Origin: a virus
Strand: one strand, 5' to 3'
Virus record (IMG/VR): IMGVR_UViG_3300035698_035310
Span: 295,045-359,044 of that record
DNA length: 64,000 bases
Below are positions 15,606 through 23,609 of the stretch, piece by piece; within the stretch, counting starts at the first letter, position 1; the number at the start of each line of letters is the position of its first letter. The position numbers were made by a program, and so were the translations under genes. The notes under the pieces were generated by a model that was given only the letters and a program-made list of their open reading frames with translations, ran no database searches and was not told the DNA's origin.

Positions 15606-16526
15606 ATGGATATAGTTGTTATATATCATGCAAGATGCACAGATGGCGCGGGGGCAATGTGGTCCGCATGGAAACATTTTCAAGATGATGCCATTTATAT
15701 TCCAATAGGAAAAAATAGTAAAAAACAAAAATCCGTATTAAATAAATGTCACAAAGCAAAGCGAGTATATATGCTTGATGGTATGTTGGATATGGTCGAC
15801 GTAGAATCATTGTTAATGAATGATATTGAGGTGTTTCTATTAGATCACCACATCAGCAATATCACCGCGTTAAGTGATGCAAAACTTCAAGAAAAATATC
15901 CAGATTTATTACACGATCACAATGATATTGAACGTAGTGGTGCTGGTATCGCGTGGGATTACTTCAACGAAGGTCCACGACCAAGCATTATTAATTATGT
16001 AGAAGATTTTGATTTGTGGCATTGGGCCATGCCCGAGGGTGAAAGCATCCATGTTTATCTGAGCCAATTCAATTGGTCAAGCAATGAAGAAATTATTGGA
16101 TTGTTTAACACTTGGGAAAACGTTAGTCCAGGTCATTTGGCTGCAATGGGAAAACCACTTGTTGATTATAAAAATCAATTGATGGGGAGAAATTTATCAC
16201 ATATCGCAAGGGCCAAAGTATATGTTGTATTGCCAACAGAATTTAGTCGCATAGCGATGACATATGATGTTCCTATTCTAAATGCCAATCAATTTATAAG
16301 TGAAACAGGTAATGTCATGGCACAAGGCGAACCATTTGCGGTAATTTGGCAAGTAATGAACGACTGCAAAATTAGGCTTAGTTTGAGAAGTGATGATAAC
16401 GGTGAAGATGTTAGCATCATAGCAACACACTTGGGCATAAAAGGCGGTGGACACAAGCACGCCGCTGGATTGCGTTTTGATTCTATGCAAGATATGTTAG
16501 AAGTTATCACGATGTATGAAAAATAA
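15606..16526 (+). CDS. DHH/DHHA1-type phosphoesterase, copy 2
   Basis: Tandem paralogue of the preceding gene. It has the same length (306), the same DHH (residues 80-82 region) and a shortened GGGHKHAAG DHHA1 motif with one Gly fewer. All metal-ligand motifs are retained, so both copies should be active. Changes are concentrated in loops, which suggests divergence of substrate preference rather than decay. The start at 15606 follows ggagaaa. Possible roles include degrading nanoRNA or a signalling oligonucleotide; the latter would be an anti-defence role and is speculation. Confidence 0.85.
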   Translation: MDIVVIYHARCTDGAGAMWSAWKHFQDDAIYIPIGKNSKKQKSVLNKCHKAKRVYMLDGMLDMVDVESLLMNDIEVFLLDHHISNITALSDAKLQEKYPDLLHDHNDIERSGAGIAWDYFNEGPRPSIINYVEDFDLWHWAMPEGESIHVYLSQFNWSSNEEIIGLFNTWENVSPGHLAAMGKPLVDYKNQLMGRNLSHIARAKVYVVLPTEFSRIAMTYDVPILNANQFISETGNVMAQGEPFAVIWQVMNDCKIRLSLRSDDNGEDVSIIATHLGIKGGGHKHAAGLRFDSMQDMLEVITMYEK

Positions 16527-16529
16527 TAT

Positions 16530-16883
16530 ATGAATGTACGACAAGACGTATTTGACGCGGTTCAATCACAAATAGACCTCGATATAGATTTTAAAAAACT
16601 ATGCGCGGAAATATATTTCCATCCTGGTGGAGATACATTACGTCTTAGTTTTAAAGGATTGGTTTTTTTATCTGATTATTTACCATCCAATAAAGTTGAT
16701 GTATTGATAGAAAATCAAAATAGAAAAACTATGCCATCAAAGCATTATGTGTTTTTAACACGATATAATAAAATGCCATATTACATAGGCGGAAAATATA
16801 TTACATTTTTTGATGAAGACGCGGCGTTTTTATTTAAAATGTGCGATGGCGACATAGAAAACGTAAAAGAAGTAACTAAATGA
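16530..16883 (+). CDS. Hypothetical protein
   Basis: 117 residues starting 3 nt after the second DHH gene. Mixed alpha/beta with two Tyr-rich strands (MPYYIGGKYITFF). The end, FFDEDAAFLFKMCDG, recalls the DAMAFKL ending of two other proteins in this window (21034, 35683), so it may be a distant relative. No function recognised. Confidence 0.6.
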   Translation: MNVRQDVFDAVQSQIDLDIDFKKLCAEIYFHPGGDTLRLSFKGLVFLSDYLPSNKVDVLIENQNRKTMPSKHYVFLTRYNKMPYYIGGKYITFFDEDAAFLFKMCDGDIENVKEVTK

Positions 16884-16902
16884 AACTAAATGAAATATAA
16901 AT

Positions 16903-16932
16903 TTGACAGCAACAATTCTCCTAGTGTATGCT
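16903..16932 (+). promoter_or_regulatory. Sigma70-like promoter for the MoxR gene
   Basis: TTGACA at 16903-16908, an 18-nt spacer and TATGCT at 16927-16932. Confidence 0.65.
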
Positions 16933-16978
16933 ACATAGATAAAGAGTATACAAAAATAAAAACAAGGAGTTAATTATA

Positions 16979-18160
16979 ATGCGTCCTACCGATGTAGTAA
17001 TAGGATTGAATAGACTGAATAAAGTACAATTACCAGCAATGCTTTGGGGTAGCCCAGGTATTGGTAAATCTTCAGTTATTCATCAAATGGGAAAAAATAA
17101 CAATCGGAAAATATATGATATACGATTGGCACTGTTAGACCCAACCGATTTGCGGGGTATACCATTTTATAACCCTAAGACAAATAGTGCACAATGGGCA
17201 CAATCGTCCATTCTTCCAAAAGAAATGCCATTTGGCACAATTATCGGTCAACAAGAATATACAGATACCGACAATGTAGTTGAAGTTAGAGCAACACTTG
17301 TAATGGGTGCCGATGGTCAGCCATATCTTGAATTACCAGATCACATTAAAGAAGAAATTGTTCGCGATCAAAACGCAATATTATTTCTCGACGAAATTAA
17401 CACAGCGCCACCAGTTATTCAAGCCGCATCATATCAATTAGTACTTGATCGAAAAATCGGCGAATATTTCTTACCAGATGGTGTTAGTATTATTGCCGCT
17501 GGTAACAATGAAGGTGATAAAGCCGTTACCTTTAAAATGCCAACGCCATTAATGAATCGATTTGTTCATATTGATTTCGAAGTTAAATTTGCTGATTGGC
17601 ACGAATGGGCAATCACTAATCGTAAAATAGCAGATGACGTTGTTGGATTTCTTAATTTCAGCGAAATGCATTTAAATAAATTCGATCCTAACTCAAAAAG
17701 TCGTGGATTTCCAACACCTCGTTCATGGGAATTTGTATCTAAAATTCTTGATCCAAATATACCAGAGGCAGTGTTGCGTGGTCTTATTGGTGGTGCAGTG
17801 GGTGATGGTGCAGCAATTGAATTTTTGAAATTCCGTGAAATTCGTCTTAATTTACCCGATCCAGGTGATGTTCTTGATGGAAAGGTAGCCCCACAAGTAA
17901 ATCCAAGTCTATCAGAATCGTATGCTATGATTGTAGCGTTAAGTTATAAATTAAGTGAACGATTTGAAAAAATGGGAAAAACTCCAGAATTTTTGAAAAT
18001 GGAAGCAACATACTTAGAGTTTCTTCATGCATCTTACAAACCCGAATACTGTGTTCTAGGTGTTCGTGATACACTAAAAGCGTTCAAACTTCCAATGGTA
18101 CAAGCGCCAAACTGGAAAACCTTTGCGAAGAGTTATACCCGCTTCGTAATGGCAGCCTAA
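16979..18160 (+). CDS. MoxR-type AAA+ ATPase
   Basis: Chaperone-like AAA+ ATPase. Walker A GSPGIGKSS lies at residues 24-32, Walker B AILFLDEIN with D138-E139, and sensor 1 IIAAGNNEGD near 165-174. An arginine-finger region TPLMNRFVH follows. MoxR ATPases work with VWA-domain partners to remodel or insert metals into protein complexes. The partner is the VWA-metallopeptidase at 19580-20755, separated by a homing endonuclease gene and two small genes. The SD is aaggag. What the phage pair remodels is unknown. Confidence 0.92.
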   Translation: MRPTDVVIGLNRLNKVQLPAMLWGSPGIGKSSVIHQMGKNNNRKIYDIRLALLDPTDLRGIPFYNPKTNSAQWAQSSILPKEMPFGTIIGQQEYTDTDNVVEVRATLVMGADGQPYLELPDHIKEEIVRDQNAILFLDEINTAPPVIQAASYQLVLDRKIGEYFLPDGVSIIAAGNNEGDKAVTFKMPTPLMNRFVHIDFEVKFADWHEWAITNRKIADDVVGFLNFSEMHLNKFDPNSKSRGFPTPRSWEFVSKILDPNIPEAVLRGLIGGAVGDGAAIEFLKFREIRLNLPDPGDVLDGKVAPQVNPSLSESYAMIVALSYKLSERFEKMGKTPEFLKMEATYLEFLHASYKPEYCVLGVRDTLKAFKLPMVQAPNWKTFAKSYTRFVMAA

Positions 18161-18223
18161 GTGTTTGATAATAAAGGATATTTTTTAGCCGCATTCATTT
18201 GACGTTGATGTATTAATATCCTT

Positions 18224-18258
18224 AAAGGGGATGGTTGTTTATTCAATCATCCCTTTTT
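18224..18258. terminator. Terminator between moxR-like gene and antisense GIY-YIG gene
   Basis: GGGATGGTTG and CAATCATCCC pair with one mismatch over a 6-nt loop, followed by TTTTT. The hairpin includes the last codons of the antisense endonuclease gene. An additional inverted repeat AAGGATATT/AATATCCTT lies at 18174-18222. Confidence 0.6.
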
Positions 18259-18913
18259 CAATATAAGATATAGTCCATTTTTTATGAGTATAACAACCTC
18301 TACCACCTCTTGCGATAGCCGCCATCCTTCCTTTATTGAGATTATATTTTCGGCAAAATCTAGTGAGATTTATTCTCGTAAAGCGCGTACCTTCGGGACT
18401 TATAGCCGTGAACCACTTTGCTTTACTATTTCGCACCGAATCTTTTTTATTCATTCCACCCATTATCAATGGCTTCCCCAATCTATTTGGGCGCGGAACG
18501 CCAGCAGCAGCCTTACCGGTTTGCTTTCTACCCGCGCAACTATACGCGGTTGGATTATGATTATATCCATTATCCAACCAAATAAATGGTTTATGTTTGT
18601 CAAGATAACGTTGCTCACAATCAATCAATATCTGTTTCGCTACATCTGGATGTACATCATCAATATCGCACTCTTCTAATATTTCCCAAATAAACCCACT
18701 AGAGCCATATTTTCGCAGAGCATTGACAAATGGCATATGAGCATGCTCTGTTCTTTTTATTGAATATTCATGACCAGCCCAACGGTTGCGAATGTCCTTT
18801 CCGCTACCGATATATATTTTTCCATTAGTTTTATTAGTTATTATATAGACACCAGCAATACCAGATGGTATAGATGTTGTTATGGTCGTGTGTTTGAATC
18901 TAAATTTTTTCAT
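18239..18913 (-). CDS. GIY-YIG homing endonuclease (Seg-like)
   Basis: Free-standing homing endonuclease. The GIY-YIG core is AGVYIITNKTNGKIYIGSG at residues 20-38, followed by the catalytic-region WAGHEYSIK and an E-containing block around IWEILEECD. The C-terminal part, TRFCRKYNLNKGRMAAIARG, resembles a NUMOD-type DNA-binding helix-turn-helix. It lies antisense to all neighbours and tail-to-tail with the MoxR gene. That separates the MoxR and VWA genes. Such genes spread by cutting alleles lacking them. The region from 18914 upstream contains two hairpins. Confidence 0.9.
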   Translation of the reverse strand: MKKFRFKHTTITTSIPSGIAGVYIITNKTNGKIYIGSGKDIRNRWAGHEYSIKRTEHAHMPFVNALRKYGSSGFIWEILEECDIDDVHPDVAKQILIDCEQRYLDKHKPFIWLDNGYNHNPTAYSCAGRKQTGKAAAGVPRPNRLGKPLIMGGMNKKDSVRNSKAKWFTAISPEGTRFTRINLTRFCRKYNLNKGRMAAIARGGRGCYTHKKWTISYIEKGMIE

Positions 18914-18946
18914 GACATGTTACCTATAAATAGAGTATGGGTGCGT

Positions 18947-18993
18947 ATTGGTCTATTACCTAGCCAATCAGTTATATAAGTGTCCGCTTATAT
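18947..18993 (-). promoter_or_regulatory. Two hairpins upstream of the GIY-YIG gene
   Basis: ATTGG (18947-18951) pairs with CCAAT (18964-18968), and ATATAAG (18974-18980) with CTTATAT (18987-18993). They lie in the leader of the antisense endonuclease gene and may regulate its expression. Confidence 0.45.
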
Positions 18994-19029
18994 GACTCGC
19001 CCTTTCTTTATATTATTTATCATATATTG

Positions 19030-19037
19030 TATAAATA
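19030..19037 (+). promoter_or_regulatory. T4-like late promoter TATAAATA
   Basis: TATAAATA in the context ttgtataaataat, only 5 nt before the ATG at 19043. No SD is present there. A transcript from this promoter would be nearly leaderless. Confidence 0.5.
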
Positions 19038-19042
19038 ATACT

Positions 19043-19279
19043 ATGAGAGCAAAAGAATTTATATTAGAATACGCCATAGGCAACAAAACTGATTTCACAC
19101 AGATAAGTGCGCCATGTGATGCGTGTCACGGAACTGGCAACACTGATACCGGTGGGGGGAGTGAAACCTGCCAAGCATGCAAAGGCGTGGGCACACAAGA
19201 TAAAACAGATAACACTGGATATGCGATGGATAAAGACCATCAATCATTACAAGGCACCTATGCGGGTGGAGGATTTTAA
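19043..19279 (+). CDS. Small protein with DnaJ-type zinc motif and capsid-targeting-like N-terminus
   Basis: 78 residues. The N-terminus MRAKEFILE resembles T4 capsid-targeting sequences, which end in a (L/I)xE prohead protease site. Residues 27-51 hold two CxxCxGxG units (CDACHGTG and CQACKGVG), as in the zinc centre of DnaJ. The next gene starts with almost the same nonapeptide (MRAHEFIVE). I infer that both could be packaged internal proteins. The longer upstream frame from 18980 is less likely. There is no SD at 19043. Confidence 0.65.
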   Translation: MRAKEFILEYAIGNKTDFTQISAPCDACHGTGNTDTGGGSETCQACKGVGTQDKTDNTGYAMDKDHQSLQGTYAGGGF

Positions 19280-19510
19280 ATGAGAGCACATGAATTTATA
19301 GTAGAAGAAGATGATGATTTAGACGAAGGAAATGCCGAAAATGCCAAAGCACTGGTTGGCTCCGGTAAAGCAGATTCTAATGGTAAAAAAACAAATTCAG
19401 ATTCCGCAGATCATAAAGCAGTTCGAACTCCTGGAACTGGTCCTGAATCAAGAACAAAATCCAACAATGGAGCACCTCCCGGTGCAAATCCCGGTTTTAC
19501 CGGTGGTTAA
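19280..19510 (+). CDS. Small disordered protein with capsid-targeting-like N-terminus
   Basis: 76 residues starting directly after the previous stop codon. MRAHEFIVE at the start matches a T4-like capsid-targeting signal with an IVE cleavage site. The rest is acidic and then rich in Gly, Asn, Ser and Pro, clearly disordered. No enzyme motif. It could be an internal head protein, which is inference. Confidence 0.65.
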   Translation: MRAHEFIVEEDDDLDEGNAENAKALVGSGKADSNGKKTNSDSADHKAVRTPGTGPESRTKSNNGAPPGANPGFTGG

Positions 19511-19514
19511 TATA

Positions 19515-19544
19515 TTGACATCAATATAACATATACGATACACT
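19515..19544 (+). promoter_or_regulatory. Sigma70-like promoter for the VWA gene
   Basis: TTGACA at 19515-19520, about 18 nt spacer and TACACT at 19539-19544. Confidence 0.55.
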
Positions 19545-19579
19545 ACATATAATAAAAATAAACAATATGGAGTAGATAT

Positions 19580-20755
19580 ATGCCCGTTCGCGATCAAGAA
19601 GCACTCGATTTATTAACCACTGCTAGAATATCATTACTGATTAAGCAGCCATTTTTTGGCATCTTAGGAATGAATTTAGAATTAGTTGAAGCAAGTGTCA
19701 AAGAAGCAGAAAAGATGACTACTGCCGCCGTTGATGGTAGACATCTATGGTATAATCCAGAATTTATAAAATCGTTAACTGAAGGAGAAATAAAATTTCT
19801 TGTTGGTCATGAAATAATGCATTGTGTTTTTAAGCATATACGAAGAAGATTTGATCGCGATCCCAAAATATATAACATGGCAGCAGATTATGTCATCAAT
19901 GCGTTATTGATCAATGAAGGGTTCACTAAACCTAAAATTGGACTATATAATGAAAAGTATCTTAATTGGTTTGCTGAAGATGTATATGATGAATTAGTAG
20001 AAACTGGTGCTGAACCTAGCCCCACATTAGATCATCATCCAGGCGACCCCGGTTATCCCGGCGAGGAAGGCGAAGATGGTGAGGGAAGGTCTGATGAAGA
20101 GCAACAACGAATAGAAGATGATTGGACTGATAATCTTATTAAAGCGTCTTTGGCAGCAGGCGATGTTCCATTAGGCATACAACGATTGATCAAAGACCTT
20201 ATTGATCCAAGAATGGATTGGCGTCAATTGCTTCAAATGCATCTACAAAGTTGCATTAGAACCGATTACACATGGATGCGCCCAAATAAAAGAACCTTTG
20301 GTATGGGTATAACTATGCCATCTATGGATATGGATGACATGGTGGAAATATGTGTTGCAATTGATACATCTGGTTCTGTGTCTCAAACTATGTTACAAGA
20401 TTTCTTATCTGAAATCAAAGGCATTATGGATACTTTCAGTGGATATAAAATACACATCGCTTGTTTTGATACAGAAATTCATAATCCTGCAACGTTCGAC
20501 ACCGAAGATGATTTGATGTCATATGAATTAGCGGGTGGTGGTGGAACTGATTTCATGGCATATTGGAATTTTGCGATAGAACAAGATTGGATTGGCGATG
20601 TTCGTAAATTATTATTTTTCACCGATGGAATGCCTAATGGTGATTGGGGAATTGATAATGTTGTAGATACATTATGGATTGTTCACGGTAGCACCAACGA
20701 AGGACCATTTGGTCATACTGCATTTTACGACGATCATAAAAAGGAGCAAGTGTAA
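19580..20755 (+). CDS. VWA-like metallopeptidase (DUF2201 type), MoxR partner
   Basis: Two-domain protein. The N-terminal zinc-peptidase-like domain has HEIMH at residues 77-81 (HExxH). An acidic Gly-rich linker follows at 145-180. The C-terminal VWA domain carries the MIDAS motif DTSGS at 262-266 with a GGGGTDF loop and FFTDGMPN. This architecture matches DUF2201, which is usually encoded beside a MoxR ATPase. The ATPase sits at 16979-18160. The pair could mature or unfold a target protein complex. The HExxH suggests real peptidase activity, not proven. Confidence 0.9.
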   Translation: MPVRDQEALDLLTTARISLLIKQPFFGILGMNLELVEASVKEAEKMTTAAVDGRHLWYNPEFIKSLTEGEIKFLVGHEIMHCVFKHIRRRFDRDPKIYNMAADYVINALLINEGFTKPKIGLYNEKYLNWFAEDVYDELVETGAEPSPTLDHHPGDPGYPGEEGEDGEGRSDEEQQRIEDDWTDNLIKASLAAGDVPLGIQRLIKDLIDPRMDWRQLLQMHLQSCIRTDYTWMRPNKRTFGMGITMPSMDMDDMVEICVAIDTSGSVSQTMLQDFLSEIKGIMDTFSGYKIHIACFDTEIHNPATFDTEDDLMSYELAGGGGTDFMAYWNFAIEQDWIGDVRKLLFFTDGMPNGDWGIDNVVDTLWIVHGSTNEGPFGHTAFYDDHKKEQV

Positions 20756-21033
20756 TGAGAGCTACAATAGACGACTTGAGATATAAAAATGCTGCTGCCA
20801 GAAACAGAAATGAGTTAATGAATATGATAAAATGGCGACCTAAAAAAGTAGAACTACCTACACCTACGCCTACACGAAAATTTAAATTTTTATTAGATAA
20901 CAGTCTAATGATAAGTGCTATATTTGCATGCGTTGGCATTGTGATGATGTTTGGTGCTATTTTATATACTGCGCAAAAAAATACAGAACAACTAACTGCA
21001 ATAGAACAATATATTATAAAAAACGACAGATAA
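20755..21033 (+). CDS. Small single-pass membrane protein
   Basis: 92 residues, starting at the last base of the VWA gene (TAATG). The N-terminal half is basic with a PTPTPT linker. One transmembrane segment covers about residues 52-73 (SLMISAIFACVGIVMMFGA), followed by a short polar tail. The N-terminal side is basic, so by the positive-inside rule it should face the cytoplasm. Function unknown. Coupling to the VWA gene suggests it may anchor that complex, which is inference. Confidence 0.7.
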   Translation: MRATIDDLRYKNAAARNRNELMNMIKWRPKKVELPTPTPTRKFKFLLDNSLMISAIFACVGIVMMFGAILYTAQKNTEQLTAIEQYIIKNDR

Positions 21034-21366
21034 ATGGGAAAACGCATATCAGATAACACGTGGAGATATTTAAAGAAAAATACTCCTGATATTATTGATG
21101 GTTTACCAATAGTAACTATCAAACTTGATAGGCATAATATATTTCCAAATCACTTTTTGTTAAAATATAAACATAAATCAAAAACTAATTCCGAACGTTA
21201 TGGTGTTGAATTAGGGCCAGCGATAGATTGGTTGGATGAAAATACCAATGACGAATATTATGTAGAAATGGGTGATGACGAAGATAGATTAAAAAATATA
21301 ATAATATATTTTCACGAAGAAAGCGATGCTATGGCATTTAAATTAGTTCTAGGAGAAAAAACTTGA
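21034..21366 (+). CDS. Hypothetical protein, DAMAFKL family
   Basis: 110 residues, directly adjacent to the previous stop. The last part has the order YFHEESDAMAFKLVLG, which recurs as [15 protein letters not shown] at the end of the protein at 35683. The two therefore belong to one family of unknown function with an alpha/beta, ferredoxin-like look. The promoter of pncB begins at its stop codon. Confidence 0.65.
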   Translation: MGKRISDNTWRYLKKNTPDIIDGLPIVTIKLDRHNIFPNHFLLKYKHKSKTNSERYGVELGPAIDWLDENTNDEYYVEMGDDEDRLKNIIIYFHEESDAMAFKLVLGEKT

Positions 21367-21400
21367 CATAATACATGCGTTGTTGTATTATGTATAAATA
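21363..21400 (+). promoter_or_regulatory. Composite promoter of the NAD cluster with inverted repeat
   Basis: TTGACA at 21363-21368, a 17-nt spacer, TATTAT at 21386-21391 and TATAAATA at 21393-21400. ACATAATACA (21366-21375) and TGTATTATGT (21384-21393) form a perfect inverted repeat spanning the promoter core, which could be an operator. Confidence 0.65.
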
Positions 21401-21402
21401 GA

Positions 21403-21485
21403 AATGAAACTAGATGCAAATCAGTTTCATTATGGATTCGAAAGGGTCACAAAATTATAATCTTTAACCCATTTAACGTGAGGTG
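21403..21485 (+). promoter_or_regulatory. Structured 5' leader of pncB, candidate cis-regulatory RNA
   Basis: AATGAAAC (21403-21410) pairs with GTTTCATT (21424-21431). Further down, GGGT (21444-21447) can pair with ACCC (21467-21470). CAC (21448-21450) can pair with GTG (21478-21480), next to the SD gaggtg. The last two pairings would make a small H-type pseudoknot near the SD. The stems are short, so this is tentative. Confidence 0.35.
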
Positions 21486-21490
21486 ATAAA

Positions 21491-22666
21491 ATGAGCAAAT
21501 CAACTAAATCCACTTTCGTGCAAGAGCGCACAGATAAGTATTTCACAAAAACTAAAAATATTGTAGATATGTTTGGCGATAAAATCGTTACATATGCAGT
21601 ATTTCAACGTCGTGCAGTTATAGCAGCAACCAAGCTAGCGGTAGAACTGATCAAAGAACATTGTCCAGAGGCTACCGTGGTAGTTCATTACGAAGATGGC
21701 ACGCTTGTTCCACCACAATCCAAAATTATGTCTATCACTGTATCAATGAGTAAATTTGTTGAACTTGAAACATTGTGCCTACAGCGTGTTGGATTTACCC
21801 AAGTATGCGCCTACAATGCTTATAAGATGAGTATGGCACTTCCACACGTTCCATTCATGGATATGCACGGGCGACACGGGACAGGCGACGATATGATGAT
21901 TGCTGCCGCTTACGGTGCTTCCGTTGGATCGCGAACTGCGCGGATGCAGGGCGCTAAAGGTTTTGTTGGTACTTCCAACGATCTTACCGCACACTACTTC
22001 CCTATCAAACAAGGTATCGGAACTATGCCACACGCTGCTGTTGGTTACGCTGGAAGTAACATGAGGGCGATGGAAATGTTTGTTGAAGCCAATCCTGATG
22101 ACAAAAACCTTGTTTCATTGGTTGATTACTTCGGAAAAGAAACAACCGAAGCACTTGAAGTATCCAAATGGTTTTATGATAAAGAATTGGATAAAAAAGG
22201 TAAAACTTTGGGTATGCGCCTTGATACACACGGTGGTCGTTTTGCCGAGGGTCTTGATTATGAAAAATCAGTTGAGATTGTATGTAACTGGCTTAAAGTA
22301 AATCCTACCGATGAATACGCTGCTGTGCGTAAGGTTATTGGTGATGCGGTATTCGATGCTGCGGCTGATGACTATATCGACAAGGTTCGTAAAATTTTGT
22401 TTGGAACTGGTGTAAGTGCGGCAAACATTATCAATATGCGCGAACAGTTGAATAACAAAAAGTTTAACAATGTCGCAATTGTTGCAAGTTCTGGCTTTGA
22501 TTTGTTCAAGTGTACCATTATGGCACAAGTGAACGCACCAATCACCATGGTCGGAACCGGCTCATTCTTGCCTAAAACCCTAAGTGAAACATATGCAACT
22601 GCTGATATCGTTCAATATGGCGATACCCCTTCCGTTAAGGTTGGACGCGAATGGTTGCTGGATTAA
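21491..22666 (+). CDS. pncB: Nicotinate phosphoribosyltransferase-family enzyme
   Basis: Condenses nicotinate with PRPP to give nicotinate mononucleotide, the key entry step of the Preiss-Handler route. Type II phosphoribosyltransferase features are seen: GTSN at 160-163, GTMPHA at 177-182, RLDTHGGR at 243-250, VASSGFD and VGTGSFLP near 335 and 355. The 391 residues fit the family. NadV (nicotinamide-specific) is a close alternative. A neighbouring nicotinamidase (26934), NadE and NadM argue for nicotinate as substrate. SD gaggtg. A long structured leader precedes it. Confidence 0.85.
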   Translation: MSKSTKSTFVQERTDKYFTKTKNIVDMFGDKIVTYAVFQRRAVIAATKLAVELIKEHCPEATVVVHYEDGTLVPPQSKIMSITVSMSKFVELETLCLQRVGFTQVCAYNAYKMSMALPHVPFMDMHGRHGTGDDMMIAAAYGASVGSRTARMQGAKGFVGTSNDLTAHYFPIKQGIGTMPHAAVGYAGSNMRAMEMFVEANPDDKNLVSLVDYFGKETTEALEVSKWFYDKELDKKGKTLGMRLDTHGGRFAEGLDYEKSVEIVCNWLKVNPTDEYAAVRKVIGDAVFDAAADDYIDKVRKILFGTGVSAANIINMREQLNNKKFNNVAIVASSGFDLFKCTIMAQVNAPITMVGTGSFLPKTLSETYATADIVQYGDTPSVKVGREWLLD

Positions 22667-22678
22667 CGGAGTAGTAAC

Positions 22679-23047
22679 ATGAATAAATTAGGATGGCTTT
22701 TTAAAACGGTATTTGACGCTAATCGCGAACGATCCCTTAATACGATAGAAAGACGTATGGGAAAACTTAGCGAAGAACACGGTGAGTTATGGGAAGCATA
22801 TCTTAATGTAACTAGCGCCAACAATGGCAAAAATAAAACATGGCATGATGTGCGCGAAGAAGCCATCGATTCAGTCATTGTTGCGCTAGATGTTATGGCT
22901 ACACGTTTGCCCATTGATGAGGGTAAAACTGACGAAGAAATTGAAGAAGAAATCGTTGAAGTTGTTAACGTAAAAATGGAAAAATGGAAAAAGACTAAAA
23001 CTTGTAAGACTGATGCGGTATCAGAGGATGCTACAGATGCCAATTGA
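22679..23047 (+). CDS. MazG-like nucleotide pyrophosphohydrolase
   Basis: 122 residues with the all-alpha NTP pyrophosphatase pattern: SEEHGELWEAYL near residues 31-42 and EEAIDSVIVALD near 60-71, giving the EExxE...ExxD metal site. Such enzymes hydrolyse (d)NTPs to monophosphates or lower (p)ppGpp-type signals, and are frequent in marine phages. It lies 12 nt behind pncB and overlaps the next gene by 11 nt. Confidence 0.8.
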   Translation: MNKLGWLFKTVFDANRERSLNTIERRMGKLSEEHGELWEAYLNVTSANNGKNKTWHDVREEAIDSVIVALDVMATRLPIDEGKTDEEIEEEIVEVVNVKMEKWKKTKTCKTDAVSEDATDAN

Positions 23048-23318
23048 AAAATATGAATTGCGTGATGGTGAAGAATACATTGATGAATATATCAATGAAG
23101 AAGGAAAGCACGTAACCATCGTTAAAGAATCGAGTGGTAATATAATTCATGGATGGGTTATGGACATCGATCCAGCAGATTATGCACTTATTGAGAAAGC
23201 CGCAGCACTGGAAGGTGTGGATATACAAGATTTTATTGACAGCGCTATAAAATCTGCTATACTGTTAGCAATAGACGAAGTTAATATGAAATCAGCAATA
23301 GAGGATATATCAGACTAA
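23037..23318 (+). CDS. Hypothetical protein with RHH-like C-terminus
   Basis: 93 residues. The ATG at 23037 is chosen because agagg lies 9 nt upstream; in-frame starts at 23013 and 23028 are less well placed. The C-terminal part, ALIEKAAALEGVDIQDFIDSAI, resembles the helix-turn-helix half of ribbon-helix-helix proteins. The N-terminal part is acidic. A regulator role is possible, not shown. Confidence 0.6.
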   Translation: MPIEKYELRDGEEYIDEYINEEGKHVTIVKESSGNIIHGWVMDIDPADYALIEKAAALEGVDIQDFIDSAIKSAILLAIDEVNMKSAIEDISD

Positions 23319-23587
23319 TGGAAGATTTTAAAGAATATACTGAAGAACAATGCTACAAAGACGAGCGCCCCGATAACGATACACGTGTTACATATTTTAA
23401 ACACAAGGGCGACAAAAAAGCATATTCAGTAACGGTAGCCGATGTTACATTGCAATTATCCGAAGAAATAGAACGTCAGGATCGTGGCACATTTAAAGAG
23501 TTCGCTGCGTTATTGCTGAATAAACATCTAACAGAAGAACGAGAAATTGAAGGAGTTAAAAGTTTCTTTGATGAAATTTCAGACTAA
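23318..23587 (+). CDS. Small acidic hypothetical protein
   Basis: 89 residues beginning at the last base of the preceding stop (TAATG). Very rich in Glu and Asp. It ends with FFDEISD, similar to the previous protein's AIEDISD. Function unknown. It is part of the pncB transcription unit. Confidence 0.6.
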   Translation: MEDFKEYTEEQCYKDERPDNDTRVTYFKHKGDKKAYSVTVADVTLQLSEEIERQDRGTFKEFAALLLNKHLTEEREIEGVKSFFDEISD

Positions 23588-23609
23588 TCGATAAGGAAGG
23601 AATACAAAA

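Noticed and set aside
18284-18679. Plus-strand ORF within the GIY-YIG gene region.
   Set aside because: It is a shadow of the antisense endonuclease; its translation is low-quality and has no SD or family pattern.
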